DNA of 20,732 nt. It comes from Chloroflexia bacterium (GTDB taxonomy: Bacteria > Chloroflexota > Chloroflexia > Thermomicrobiales > UBA6265). The DNA is taken from contig JACCVC010000129.1 of NCBI GenBank assembly GCA_013698305.1, forward strand, positions 1 through 20,732, given 5' to 3'. Below the pieces are notes generated by a model. That model saw nothing but the letters and a program-made list of their open reading frames with translations. It made no database searches and had not been told where the DNA came from. The stretch's first letter is position 1, and each line of letters starts with the position of its first letter. A program made the position numbers and the translations under genes. This document shows positions 13,862 through 20,732 of this stretch, one piece after another.

Positions 13862-16306
13862 CTACGAGCGCAGCGAGGCGCCAAGTTCATTGCTGAGCGC
13901 GCGCTCGATGCGCGTGCGGTTCTTTGCCAGCTCCTTGTCAGTGAGCGCCCGGTCGGGAGCGGTGAACGTCACCCTGAACGTCAAACTCTTCTTGCCTGGC
14001 TCGAGGTTGCCGCCCTGATAGACATCGAACAGAACGAGGTCGGTGACGAGTGGCCCTGCGCCACGGCGCAGGATTTCCTCGACACGACCGGCTTCGGCGT
14101 CATTGTCGACCACAATCGAGAAGTCTTGCTCGGCTGGCAGGTACTGATCCGCCGTGATCTGCATGCCGTCGAGGTCCGGTCGCAGTGCCATCAGCACGGT
14201 CACGTCGATCTCCGCGACCGACAGGCGTTGCTCGATGCCGTAGCCGGTCGCTATCCGCGGATGCGCCTCTCCCACAATCCCGAGCGCTTGCCCGGCGCAC
14301 GTGATCTGCGATGTCCGGCCCGGATGCAATGCGGGATGCTCAACGGGCTTGTAGGTTGCGGGAACCCTTAGACGGTCGAATAGCGTATCCAGAACGCCCT
14401 TGACATCCCAGAAATCAAGCTCATCGTGGCCGCCCGAGCCAGCTTCGAAGCGGGATAGCTCATGACGGTGTCCAGCCATCACGATGGCCAGGTGTGACGG
14501 CTCATCGGGGAGCTCGCCTTCGCCTGTACCAGAATACACATGCGCGACCTCGAACAGCTTGACCTGCGTTTGGTGTTTCAGGTTGGTGGCAATATCATCC
14601 AAAAGCGATGGAACGATCGCCGGCCTGAGAATCGGGCGTTCCGAGTTGACAGGATTCCGCAGGCGAACGAGATTCGAGCTCGGGATTTCCCCGGTGAGTG
14701 AAATTGACGTTGTGGTGGACCATTGGTCGACGTCGGCATCGGAGAGCGTGGCGTAAGAGCGGCCTTCGTACAGTCCGGCGGACACGAGTGTGCGGCGGAT
14801 GAACCTTTCCAGCAGGAAAAGCGGGTCCCGTTCGACCACGGGAGTCGTGCCTGTCGGGAGCGTCGCGGGAAGCTCAGTGTAGCCGACGATTCTCGCGACC
14901 TCCTCGACGACATCCTCGGGAATCGAGATATCGCTCCGCCAGGTTGGCACGTGGACCGTCAACGAGTCGTTTTCCTCGTCGATCGTGGGTTGCATCTCCA
15001 GGCGGGTGAGGACATCCAACACAGTATCTGCCTCGACCGGGATACCAAGCACCCGCTCAATGCGGGAGAACGGCATCGCAACGGTGCGCTGCTCGACTGG
15101 GGCGGGATACGTGTCGTTCCAGGCAACGACGCGAGCATCAGGACACAGGTCGAGAATGAGCCTGACCGCCCGTTGGGCGGCTGAGCGGGCCAGTTCCGGG
15201 TCGATGCCCCGCTCGAACCGTGTCGAGGCGTCGGTGCGCAGCTTCAGGCGCCGTGATGTATGGCGCACATTGACCATATCGAAATGGGCGGATTCCAAAA
15301 GGATTGATGTGGTGGAGTCGACCACTTCGGAATCAACACCGCCCATGATGCCAGCGAGGGCGACAGTCTTCTGTCCATCGGCGATGAGCAACGTCGATTC
15401 GTCAACATCGCGGATCCGATGGTCGAGAGTCTCGATCTGGTCGCCGACTCGGCCTCGCCTGACCACGATCCTGCCGGTCTCGATCAGGTTGCGGTCGAAG
15501 GCATGGAGTGGTTGCCCAGTCTCGAGCATCACGTAATTGGTGATGTCGACCAGATTGTTGATCGGTCGAACTCCGGCCCTGGTCAGCCTGGCTGTGAGCC
15601 ATGACGGTGACGGCTCGACGGTGATCCCCTCGATCACCACGCCGATGTATCGACGGCAGAGGCCGGGGGCGTCGTTCATAACCAGCTCATCGTCCGATGC
15701 ATGGTTCGAGAGGTCGGCCACGGCGGGAAGGCGAAGGTCGCTGTCCAGGACGGCGCTCGCCTCGCGAGCGATGCCGACCATCGAGAAGGCGTGCACAAGG
15801 TTCGGCGTGATCTCGAACTCGATCACTGTATCCCCGAGGTGGTCCTTGAGCGGCACGCCAACCGGCGCGTCCGGCTCTAGGATCATGATGCCCTCATGTT
15901 CCTCGCTCAGGCCGAGTTCCTTCTCCGAGCAGGCCATGCCTTCGGACATGACTCCGCGAATCTTGCCCGGTTTAAGCGTCTTGTATTTCAGTTCGTCGGC
16001 ATACGCGTCGATCAGGCGAGCCCCGGCGAGCGCAAGCGCGACCTTTTGCCCCTCAGCGATGTTCGGGGCGCCGGTGACAACGGTGAGCTGATGCTCACCG
16101 GCTTCAATGTCGGCGAGCACGAGCCGGTCAGCATCGGGATGTTGCGACACGCCGCGCACCAGGCCTACAAACACGTTGTCCCAGCTGTCGCCGATATGCT
16201 CGATCTTCTCTGCCTCAAGACCGGCCATGGTCATGCGCTCGGCGAACACGTCCGGTGAGACGTCGATGTCCACGTAGTCCTGTAGCCAACGGAACGATAC
16301 CTTCAT
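13862..16306 (-). CDS. pheT: phenylalanine-tRNA ligase beta subunit
   Basis: The 814-aa protein has the full bacterial PheT layout. Residues 1-38 start the B1 domain (KVSFRWLQDYVDIDVS). About 40-150 is the tRNA-binding OB (EMAP-like) domain with HPDADRLVLADIEAG and VVTGAPNI. About 210-390 is the B3/B4 editing region (LETGQPLHAFDRNLI). About 400-475 is the B5 domain. The last roughly 95 residues are the FDX-ACB anticodon-binding domain (YLPAEQDFSIVVDND to NRTRIERALSNELGASLRS). It pairs with PheS as an alpha2beta2 enzyme that charges tRNA-Phe and edits mischarged Tyr. The ATG follows the pheS stop by 36 nt, with only a weak AAAGAG element. It lies under the T-box leader that precedes pheS. Confidence 0.96.
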   Translation of the reverse strand: MKVSFRWLQDYVDIDVSPDVFAERMTMAGLEAEKIEHIGDSWDNVFVGLVRGVSQHPDADRLVLADIEAGEHQLTVVTGAPNIAEGQKVALALAGARLIDAYADELKYKTLKPGKIRGVMSEGMACSEKELGLSEEHEGIMILEPDAPVGVPLKDHLGDTVIEFEITPNLVHAFSMVGIAREASAVLDSDLRLPAVADLSNHASDDELVMNDAPGLCRRYIGVVIEGITVEPSPSWLTARLTRAGVRPINNLVDITNYVMLETGQPLHAFDRNLIETGRIVVRRGRVGDQIETLDHRIRDVDESTLLIADGQKTVALAGIMGGVDSEVVDSTTSILLESAHFDMVNVRHTSRRLKLRTDASTRFERGIDPELARSAAQRAVRLILDLCPDARVVAWNDTYPAPVEQRTVAMPFSRIERVLGIPVEADTVLDVLTRLEMQPTIDEENDSLTVHVPTWRSDISIPEDVVEEVARIVGYTELPATLPTGTTPVVERDPLFLLERFIRRTLVSAGLYEGRSYATLSDADVDQWSTTTSISLTGEIPSSNLVRLRNPVNSERPILRPAIVPSLLDDIATNLKHQTQVKLFEVAHVYSGTGEGELPDEPSHLAIVMAGHRHELSRFEAGSGGHDELDFWDVKGVLDTLFDRLRVPATYKPVEHPALHPGRTSQITCAGQALGIVGEAHPRIATGYGIEQRLSVAEIDVTVLMALRPDLDGMQITADQYLPAEQDFSIVVDNDAEAGRVEEILRRGAGPLVTDLVLFDVYQGGNLEPGKKSLTFRVTFTAPDRALTDKELAKNRTRIERALSNELGASLRS

Positions 16307-16342
16307 GACTTGCTCTTTCTTCCCAAGCGACTTGGCCGGACA

Positions 16343-17407
16343 TCAGATCGTGACGGTGGCGAACTTCTTGAGGAATCGCAGATCGTTGCCGTTAAAGGCG
16401 CGGATGTCATCAACACCGTACTTCATCATCACGAGCCGCTCGAAGCCAAGGCCGAATGCAAACCCGGTGTATTTCTCCGGGTCATACCCCACCCCGCGCA
16501 GCACATTCGGATGCACCATGCCAGCGCCTCCCATCTCCAGCCAGCCAGAATGCTTGCAGACGCGACAGCCCTTGCCGTTGCAGATCGCGCAGTCCACCGC
16601 AAAATCAACACCAGGCTCGACGAACGGGAAGAAGTCGCAACGTAGGCGAACGCGCCGTTCCGGGCCAAATAGCTGGCGGGCGAGTTCCTGGAGCACGCCC
16701 TTCAGGTCGGTCATCGTGATGTTGGTGTCGACCGCGAGGCCTTCAAGTTGAGTGAACATCCACTCATGTGACGCGTCCTGCGCCTCGTAGCGATACGACC
16801 GTCCGGGAACGATGACGCGAATTGGAGGATCGAGACGTTCCATCGTTCGCGCCTGCATGGGCGAGGTATGGGTTCGCATGACGATCTCGGCGGCTGGGTC
16901 GTCGATGATGATCGTGTCCCACACATCCCTTGCCGGGTGATCGGCGGGAATGTTCAGCAGGTCGAAGTTGTATCGCCCGGTTTCGACCTCGGGCCCGAAG
17001 ACGGCCTGGAACCCTAGGTGCGCGAAGATCTCGATCAACTCATCGATCATGGCTGATATGGGATGGGCTGCGCCGATATCGGGACGGCGACCCGGCAAGG
17101 TAACGTCGATTGATTCTTCGGCCAACCGTCGTTCCATCTGCTGACGCTCGATTAGCTCCTGAACTGGCGTAAAGGCGGCTTCCAGTTTGGAACGGAGCGC
17201 CTGGGCGTCCCGTCCGGCTGCGGGTCGGTCCTCCTTTGCCAGCGAGCCGAGAGAGCGAAGCATAGACGTTATCTCGCCTTTTGGCCCAATCCATTTCCGC
17301 TCCCAGTCTCGAAGCGTCTCACCATCGGAAACCGACTTCAGCTCTTCGATCGCTTGCTCGCGGACCTCATTAATTCGGGCTGACAATCCGTGCGATCCAT
17401 CTGTCAT
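16343..17407 (-). CDS. pheS: phenylalanine-tRNA ligase alpha subunit
   Basis: I place the start at the ATG at 17407, which has AAGGA 7 nt upstream; the extra 25 in-frame codons before it fall in the T-box leader. The protein has 354 aa: an N-terminal coiled-coil (about 1-90; ARINEVREQAIEELKSV), then the class II catalytic core. Motif 2 is seen as IRVIVPGRSYRYEAQDASH, with GPEVETGRYNFDLLNIPADHPARD before it and motif 3 in GFAFGLGFERLVMMKYG. A cysteine cluster C-AI-C-NGKG-C-RV-C near the C-terminal half is common in many bacterial PheS and may bind zinc. It forms Phe-AMP and transfers Phe to tRNA. It is the first gene of pheS-pheT-hisD, controlled by a T-box. Confidence 0.96.
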   Translation of the reverse strand: MTDGSHGLSARINEVREQAIEELKSVSDGETLRDWERKWIGPKGEITSMLRSLGSLAKEDRPAAGRDAQALRSKLEAAFTPVQELIERQQMERRLAEESIDVTLPGRRPDIGAAHPISAMIDELIEIFAHLGFQAVFGPEVETGRYNFDLLNIPADHPARDVWDTIIIDDPAAEIVMRTHTSPMQARTMERLDPPIRVIVPGRSYRYEAQDASHEWMFTQLEGLAVDTNITMTDLKGVLQELARQLFGPERRVRLRCDFFPFVEPGVDFAVDCAICNGKGCRVCKHSGWLEMGGAGMVHPNVLRGVGYDPEKYTGFAFGLGFERLVMMKYGVDDIRAFNGNDLRFLKKFATVTI

Positions 17408-17447
17408 GGAATTGTCCTTGTCTCCATTGCGGCACGAAGCTGGGCAC

Positions 17448-17475
17448 AAAAAAACTCCCCGGCAGGGACGAGGAG
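17448..17475 (-). terminator. T-box attenuator (intrinsic terminator)
   Basis: On the - strand CTCC (17475-17472) and the following CCC can pair with GGGGAG (17460-17455), followed directly by seven T (17454-17448). The stem shares the CCCTGC strand with the antiterminator, so the two folds exclude each other, as expected for a transcriptional T-box. Confidence 0.82.
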
Positions 17476-17694
17476 CTGCCACGCGGTACCACCCTGCTTC
17501 GTTCGACAGGATCGTCGAACGCGCTTATGACTCTACTTGAGGAGTCTGCTCGGTCGGATAATGGTGACCAGCCCGACAGGCTAACGAATCACCTGCCAAC
17601 TCAGGAGTGAACGGAACGGTGCGATCTCATCTGGCTTGTAGTCCGGGGCCAGAATCCCTGGTCGATCGGATCAACCGATCCTCTTTCCGTCATC

Positions 17695-17710
17695 ATCGAA
17701 GATCTTCGAT
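17695..17710. repeat. 16-nt perfect palindrome in the T-box 5' region
   Basis: ATCGAAGA-TCTTCGAT is fully self-complementary. It lies within the first 25 nt of the predicted T-box transcript, before stem I, and could be an operator or an extra 5' hairpin. Its role is unknown. Confidence 0.4.
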
Positions 17711-17722
17711 TGTTCTCCGTCC

Positions 17723-17751
17723 AGTATACGGCGTAAATGACGGACTGTCCG
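17723..17751 (-). promoter_or_regulatory. promoter of the T-box/pheST-hisD operon
   Basis: On the - strand, CGGACA (17751-17746; four of six bases match the -35 consensus), a 17-nt spacer and TATACT (17728-17723; five of six match the -10). The predicted start near 17716 leaves the whole T-box structure in the transcript. Confidence 0.6.
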
Positions 17752-17771
17752 CACGCGCCCTCGCCTATACT
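17741..17771 (+). promoter_or_regulatory. eno promoter region, sharing a palindrome with the divergent pheS promoter
   Basis: TATACT (17766-17771) is a good -10 for eno. CGGACT (17741-17746), 19 nt upstream, is a poor -35 and part of the perfect palindrome CGGAC-T-GTCCG (17741-17751). The predicted start near 17778 gives a leader of about 50 nt. A regulator bound to the palindrome could affect both promoters. Confidence 0.5.
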
Positions 17772-17829
17772 TCGGACCATATTCGGGCAGGGAAGAACCA
17801 TTGCCGAACATGCGGGAGCAACGACAACC

Positions 17830-19113
17830 ATGTTGGATCGAATGGTCGAAGCGGTACAGGCGCGGGAGATTCTGGACTCGCGCGGTAACCCCACTGTGGA
17901 GGTGGAAGTGTTCCTGACCAGCGGAGCGATGGGGCGCGCCGCGGTGCCGTCGGGGGCGTCGACGGGCGCCTACGAGGCGGTCGAGCTGCGGGATGGTGAC
18001 AAGAAGCGGTATGGCGGCAAGGGAGTGCTGACTGCGGTCGAGAACGTTAATGATGAGATCGCCGAAGTTGTCGTCGGTATGGACCCGCTGGACCAAGTGG
18101 GCATCGACATGCTGATGGTCGAGGTTGATGGTACCGCCAACAAGGGCCGGCTGGGGGCGAACGCGATCCTGGGCGTGTCGCTTGCGGTCGCCCGCGCCGC
18201 CGCGGAGGATCTCGGGCTTCCCCTCTATCGGTATCTGGGTGGACCCAACGCTCGCACCCTGCCGGTGCCGATGATGAACGTCCTGAATGGCGGCAAGCAC
18301 GCCGAAGGCTCCAGCGTGGATATGCAGGAGTTCATGATCATGCCGGTCGGCACCGGTACGTTCTCAGAAGGGTTGCGACAGGGCACTGAAATCTTTCACG
18401 CGCTGAAGAAGGTGCTGCACGAGCGAGGGCTTGCCACGCAGGTGGGCGACGAAGGCGGGTACGCGCCGAACCTTGAGTCGAATGAAGACGCCGTTCAACT
18501 GGTGCTGAAGGCTATTGATCGAGCAGGATACAAAGCCGGCGAGGATGTTGTGATCGCGCTGGATCCTGCCGCCACTGAACTCTACGAGGATGGGAGTTAC
18601 CACCTGGCGGGTGAGGGGCGGACGCTTTCCTCAGATGAAATGGTGGCGTTCTGGACCGAATGGCTGGAGCGATATCCGATTGTGTCGATCGAGGATGGTC
18701 TGGCCGAGGACGATTGGGAGGCGTGGAAAAAGCTGACCGAAGCAGTTGGCGATGACTGTCAACTGGTCGGCGACGATCTCTACGTGACCAACACGGAGCG
18801 GTTGCGACGGGGCATCGATGAGAAGTCAGGCAACGCGATCCTGATCAAGCTCAATCAGATCGGCACGCTTACTGAAACGCTGGAAGCGATCGACATGGCG
18901 CACCGGGCGGGGTTCAGGGCGGTGATTTCCCATCGATCAGGCGAGACGGACGACACGTTCATCGCCGATCTCGCGGTGGCGACCAACGCCGGGCAGATCA
19001 AGACCGGAGCGCCGTCTCGGGTCGACCGCGTCGCCAAGTACAACCAGCTGCTAAGGATCGAGGAAGACCTGGCCGATACCGCGGTGTATCCCGGGCGCGA
19101 CATATTGTCGTAG
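17830..19113 (+). CDS. eno: enolase
   Basis: The frame is open from 17737, but the family's N-terminus fits the ATG at 17830 (MLDRMVEAVQAREILDSRGNP), giving 427 aa; GGGAG lies about 11 nt upstream. A second ATG at 17842 is also possible. Conserved features are SRGNPTVEVEV (18-28), AVPSGASTGAYEAVELRD (38-55), NGGKHAEGSSVDMQEFMI, GDEGGYAPNL (catalytic Glu), VSIEDGLAEDDW, ILIKLNQIGTLTET (catalytic Lys and the enolase signature), SHRSGETDDTFIADLAV, and IKTGAPSRVDRVAKYNQLLRI. It converts 2-phosphoglycerate to phosphoenolpyruvate, with Mg, in the cytoplasm. It is convergent with gpmI, which makes its substrate, and divergent from pheS. Confidence 0.97.
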   Translation: MLDRMVEAVQAREILDSRGNPTVEVEVFLTSGAMGRAAVPSGASTGAYEAVELRDGDKKRYGGKGVLTAVENVNDEIAEVVVGMDPLDQVGIDMLMVEVDGTANKGRLGANAILGVSLAVARAAAEDLGLPLYRYLGGPNARTLPVPMMNVLNGGKHAEGSSVDMQEFMIMPVGTGTFSEGLRQGTEIFHALKKVLHERGLATQVGDEGGYAPNLESNEDAVQLVLKAIDRAGYKAGEDVVIALDPAATELYEDGSYHLAGEGRTLSSDEMVAFWTEWLERYPIVSIEDGLAEDDWEAWKKLTEAVGDDCQLVGDDLYVTNTERLRRGIDEKSGNAILIKLNQIGTLTETLEAIDMAHRAGFRAVISHRSGETDDTFIADLAVATNAGQIKTGAPSRVDRVAKYNQLLRIEEDLADTAVYPGRDILS

Positions 19114-19120
19114 ACGCTGT

Positions 19121-19159
19121 CAAGGTGGCCAACGGATACATGGCCACTTGGCCACCTTG
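19121..19159 (+). terminator. 12-bp inverted repeat after eno, possible terminator
   Basis: CAAGGTGGCCAA (19121-19132) pairs perfectly with TTGGCCACCTTG (19148-19159) across a 15-nt loop, starting 8 nt after the eno stop. There is no T-tract (GCTCCTTACGG follows), so it may be a factor-dependent end, an mRNA-stabilising hairpin, or part of the repeat cluster described next. Confidence 0.5.
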
Positions 19160-19308
19160 GCTCCTTACGGTTCTATTTGTCCGGAACGGCGGGGATTTCT
19201 CAGGTGGCCAGATTTGCTGGATTGCGGGCGGGAAACCTGGCTATCTTGGCAGAGTTGAGCAGGAAGGCTGCCAAGTGGCCAAGTTTTGAGTATAGGGAAC
19301 GTTGGCCA
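19126..19308. repeat. TGGCCA-rich repeat cluster in the eno-gpmI gap
   Basis: Six copies of the palindrome TGGCCA lie at 19126, 19141, 19149, 19205, 19276 and 19303. Several sit in longer related units: GGCCACTTGG (19142-19151) recurs inverted as CCAAGTGGCC (19271-19280), and CTTGGCAG (19245-19252) pairs with CTGCCAAG (19268-19275). The 290-nt gap (19114-19403) has no credible gene; the open frame from 19177 is the shadow of gpmI at its far end and shows no family motif. Confidence 0.6.
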
Positions 19309-19403
19309 TGTGGCGTCGTGCTGCTCGGGACCGTAGTTCGTGTCCAGACTCGATGTCTAGAGCGGCGTGAATGCCCACTGTCGGGGCGGTGCTACGTGGG
19401 GCG

Positions 19404-20732
19404 TCAGACAATTAGGCTTGGTTCGGTCATGTCGCTGTGCGGAGTCACGCCGAGAAGCTCGACGACGGTGCTGCCGAGTGCCGAGAGCTTGCCGTCTCGC
19501 CTCAGCTCTCCAAGGCGAAGCGGTGAGTCGTCCGGCGAGACGAGGATGACTGGAACCGGATTGGTCGTGTGGGCGGTCATTGGAAGATCGGTGCCGGGAA
19601 CGCGCATCACCTCGGCGTTGCCATGATCGGCGGTGACGAGCGCCGTGCCTCCCGCCGAATCGAGCGCAGCCAACACGTCCCCGAGGCAGGAGTCGACTGT
19701 TTCGACAGCGATTCGCGTAGCGGCGAGATCGCCCGTGTGACCGACCATATCCGGATTCGCGAAGTTGACGATGATGAAGTCGAACTTGCCGGATTCGATG
19801 GCCGAAATCACGGCGTCACGGACGCCGGCGGCGCTCATCTCCGGCTGCAGATCGTAGGTCGCGACCTTGGGTGAAGGGATAAGTACACGATTTTCGCCAA
19901 GGAACGGCTCCTCGCGTCCACCGTTGAGGAAGAATGTGACATGCGGATACTTCTCGGTCTCGGCGATGTGAAGCTGCGTCAGACCCCCCTCGCTGATCAC
20001 GCGAGCGATGGGATTCGGCACGTCATTGGGCGGGTAGGCAACGGCAACCGGCAGATCGGCCTCGTACCGCGTCATGGTCGTCATCGATGTGGGAATGCCT
20101 GGCACCCCCTCACGATCGAACGGCACAGGATCGTGTCCAGCCAACGCCTGTGTCAGTTGCCGAGAGCGGTCCGAGCGGAAGTTGAAGAAGATCGCCTCGT
20201 CACCATCGGTGATGCGTTCGCCCTCCGAGCCCCACGGCGCGATACGGGTTGGCTGGATGAACTCATCCGTAACTCCCGAATGATAGGATTCACGAACCAC
20301 GTCAGAGGCGGAGTTGCCGGATCGACCTCCGATACCAGTGACCACGTCGAACGCCAATTCACATCGATCCCACCGTTGATCGCGATCCATGGCGAAGTAG
20401 CGTCCCGAAATGGAGGCGATGGCGATGTCCGCGCAAGGACTTTGTCCAACGATGGCCACCAGATCGCGGATGGCCGCCAGCCCGTCGTTGGGCGCGGTGT
20501 CGCGGCCATCAGTGAAGGCGTGGATCCGGATCGGTACCTGGGGCCATTCCGCTGCCAGGTCGATGATTGCCGCCAAGTGTTCGGCATGACTATGCACGCC
20601 GCCATCACTGACGAGGCCAAGCAGGTGCAGACTGCCTCCCTGGGCAGCGGCGCGGTCGAAGGCAGCGCGAAGGGCACGATTCTGCCCGAAAGCGCCGTCG
20701 GCAATATCACGATCGATCTGCGTGATCCATTG
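19404..20732 (-). CDS. gpmI: 2,3-bisphosphoglycerate-independent phosphoglycerate mutase (5' truncated by window)
   Basis: The frame stays open through the right edge of the window, so about 442 of the usual 510 or so residues are present and the N-terminus with the catalytic Ser is outside. The visible part begins QWITQIDRDIADGAFGQN and continues with LHLLGLVSDGGVHSH, a GpmI hallmark. Then come HAFTDGRDTAP, SGRYFAMDRDQRWDR, IFFNFRSDRSRQL, NFANPDMVGHTGD and ALVTADHGNAEVM, followed by AHTTNPVPVIL. These supply the Asp and His ligands of the two Mn ions and the phosphate-binding Arg residues of the alkaline-phosphatase-like fold. It interconverts 3- and 2-phosphoglycerate in glycolysis. It is convergent with eno, the next enzyme in the pathway. 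Confidence 0.96.
   Translation of the reverse strand, partial: QWITQIDRDIADGAFGQNRALRAAFDRAAAQGGSLHLLGLVSDGGVHSHAEHLAAIIDLAAEWPQVPIRIHAFTDGRDTAPNDGLAAIRDLVAIVGQSPCADIAIASISGRYFAMDRDQRWDRCELAFDVVTGIGGRSGNSASDVVRESYHSGVTDEFIQPTRIAPWGSEGERITDGDEAIFFNFRSDRSRQLTQALAGHDPVPFDREGVPGIPTSMTTMTRYEADLPVAVAYPPNDVPNPIARVISEGGLTQLHIAETEKYPHVTFFLNGGREEPFLGENRVLIPSPKVATYDLQPEMSAAGVRDAVISAIESGKFDFIIVNFANPDMVGHTGDLAATRIAVETVDSCLGDVLAALDSAGGTALVTADHGNAEVMRVPGTDLPMTAHTTNPVPVILVSPDDSPLRLGELRRDGKLSALGSTVVELLGVTPHSDMTEPSLIV

Larger units (their letters stand above)
17448..17716 (-). ncRNA. T-box riboswitch leader (tRNA-Phe sensing) of pheST
   Basis: On the - strand the leader contains the canonical T-box GGTGGTACCGCG (17493-17482) inside CAGGGTGGTACCGCGTGG. 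The antiterminator can form by pairing GCAGGG (17497-17492) with CCCTGC (17467-17462), which places the T-box bulge between the strands. A perfect 7-bp stem III hairpin, GTTCGAC-GATCCT-GTCGAAC, lies just upstream (17520-17501). The stem I start ATGACGGAAAGAGG (about 17690-17677) resembles the usual K-turn and specifier-loop 5' side, and ACGGAA pairs with TTCCGT (17616-17611). UUC triplets, the Phe codon, occur in the expected specifier zone at 17616-17614 and 17611-17609; I cannot choose between them. The leader ends about 40 nt before pheS. In this class, uncharged tRNA stabilises the antiterminator and switches transcription on. Confidence 0.9.

Noticed and set aside
19177..19626. 149-codon open frame on the + strand in the eno-gpmI gap
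   Set aside because: Half of it is antisense to gpmI; the rest crosses the TGGCCA repeats. No ribosome-binding site or known family.
1..20732. CRISPR arrays, transposons, prophage or attachment sites
   Set aside because: No regularly spaced direct repeats, transposase, integrase or phage motifs were seen, and the tRNA-Glu is flanked by its own terminator with no repeat of its 3' end noticed downstream.

Overview
The window is GC-rich, tightly packed bacterial chromosome: 18 protein genes, of which 16 are complete and two are cut by the window ends, one tRNA gene, and one riboswitch. Most of it is core metabolism and information processing (pheS, pheT, eno, gpmI, ruvA, hisD, rpe, prmA). No transposase, integrase, CRISPR array or phage gene was seen. 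My best guess for the host is a Chloroflexota lineage, Thermomicrobia-like. This rests on the mix of actinobacterial-style parts (FhaA/FhaB pair, PstP-like PP2C phosphatase, LprG/P55-like lipoprotein and MFS pair) with a T-box leader on pheST. It is an inference, not a measured placement.

Left part (1-4531, all + strand): the 3' end of a ComEC/Rec2 DNA-uptake channel; a tRNA-Glu(TTC) gene with a near-consensus promoter and its own terminator; a sugar-nucleotidyltransferase gene overlapping prmA by 4 nt; then a PDZ/DUF512 radical-SAM-like protein.

Signalling and envelope part (4556-9990): on the - strand, fhaA-fhaB-GT2 glycosyltransferase form one operon. rpe lies alone on the + strand and runs into an MFS exporter gene on the - strand, with 12 nt of 3' overlap. 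The exporter gene is translationally coupled (TGATG) to an upstream lipoprotein gene. Protein by protein, this pair resembles the mycobacterial LprG-Rv1410c (P55) lipid-export pair.

Middle (9990-12364, + strand): a membrane-anchored PP2C phosphatase, an amidohydrolase and ruvA form an operon with 12-nt and -4-nt junctions. The PP2C is the likely eraser for phosphothreonine signals read by FHA proteins such as the two nearby, but no Ser/Thr kinase lies in the window.

Right part (12500-20732): pheS-pheT-hisD on the - strand sit behind a T-box leader with a canonical GGTGGTACCGCG motif, a stem III hairpin and a terminator with seven U. So uncharged tRNA-Phe should control pheST and possibly a histidine-biosynthesis gene. 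The T-box promoter diverges from the eno promoter around a shared 11-nt palindrome. eno and the 5'-truncated gpmI, which catalyse consecutive glycolytic steps, are convergent. The 290 nt between them hold an unusual cluster of TGGCCA palindromes and inverted repeats.
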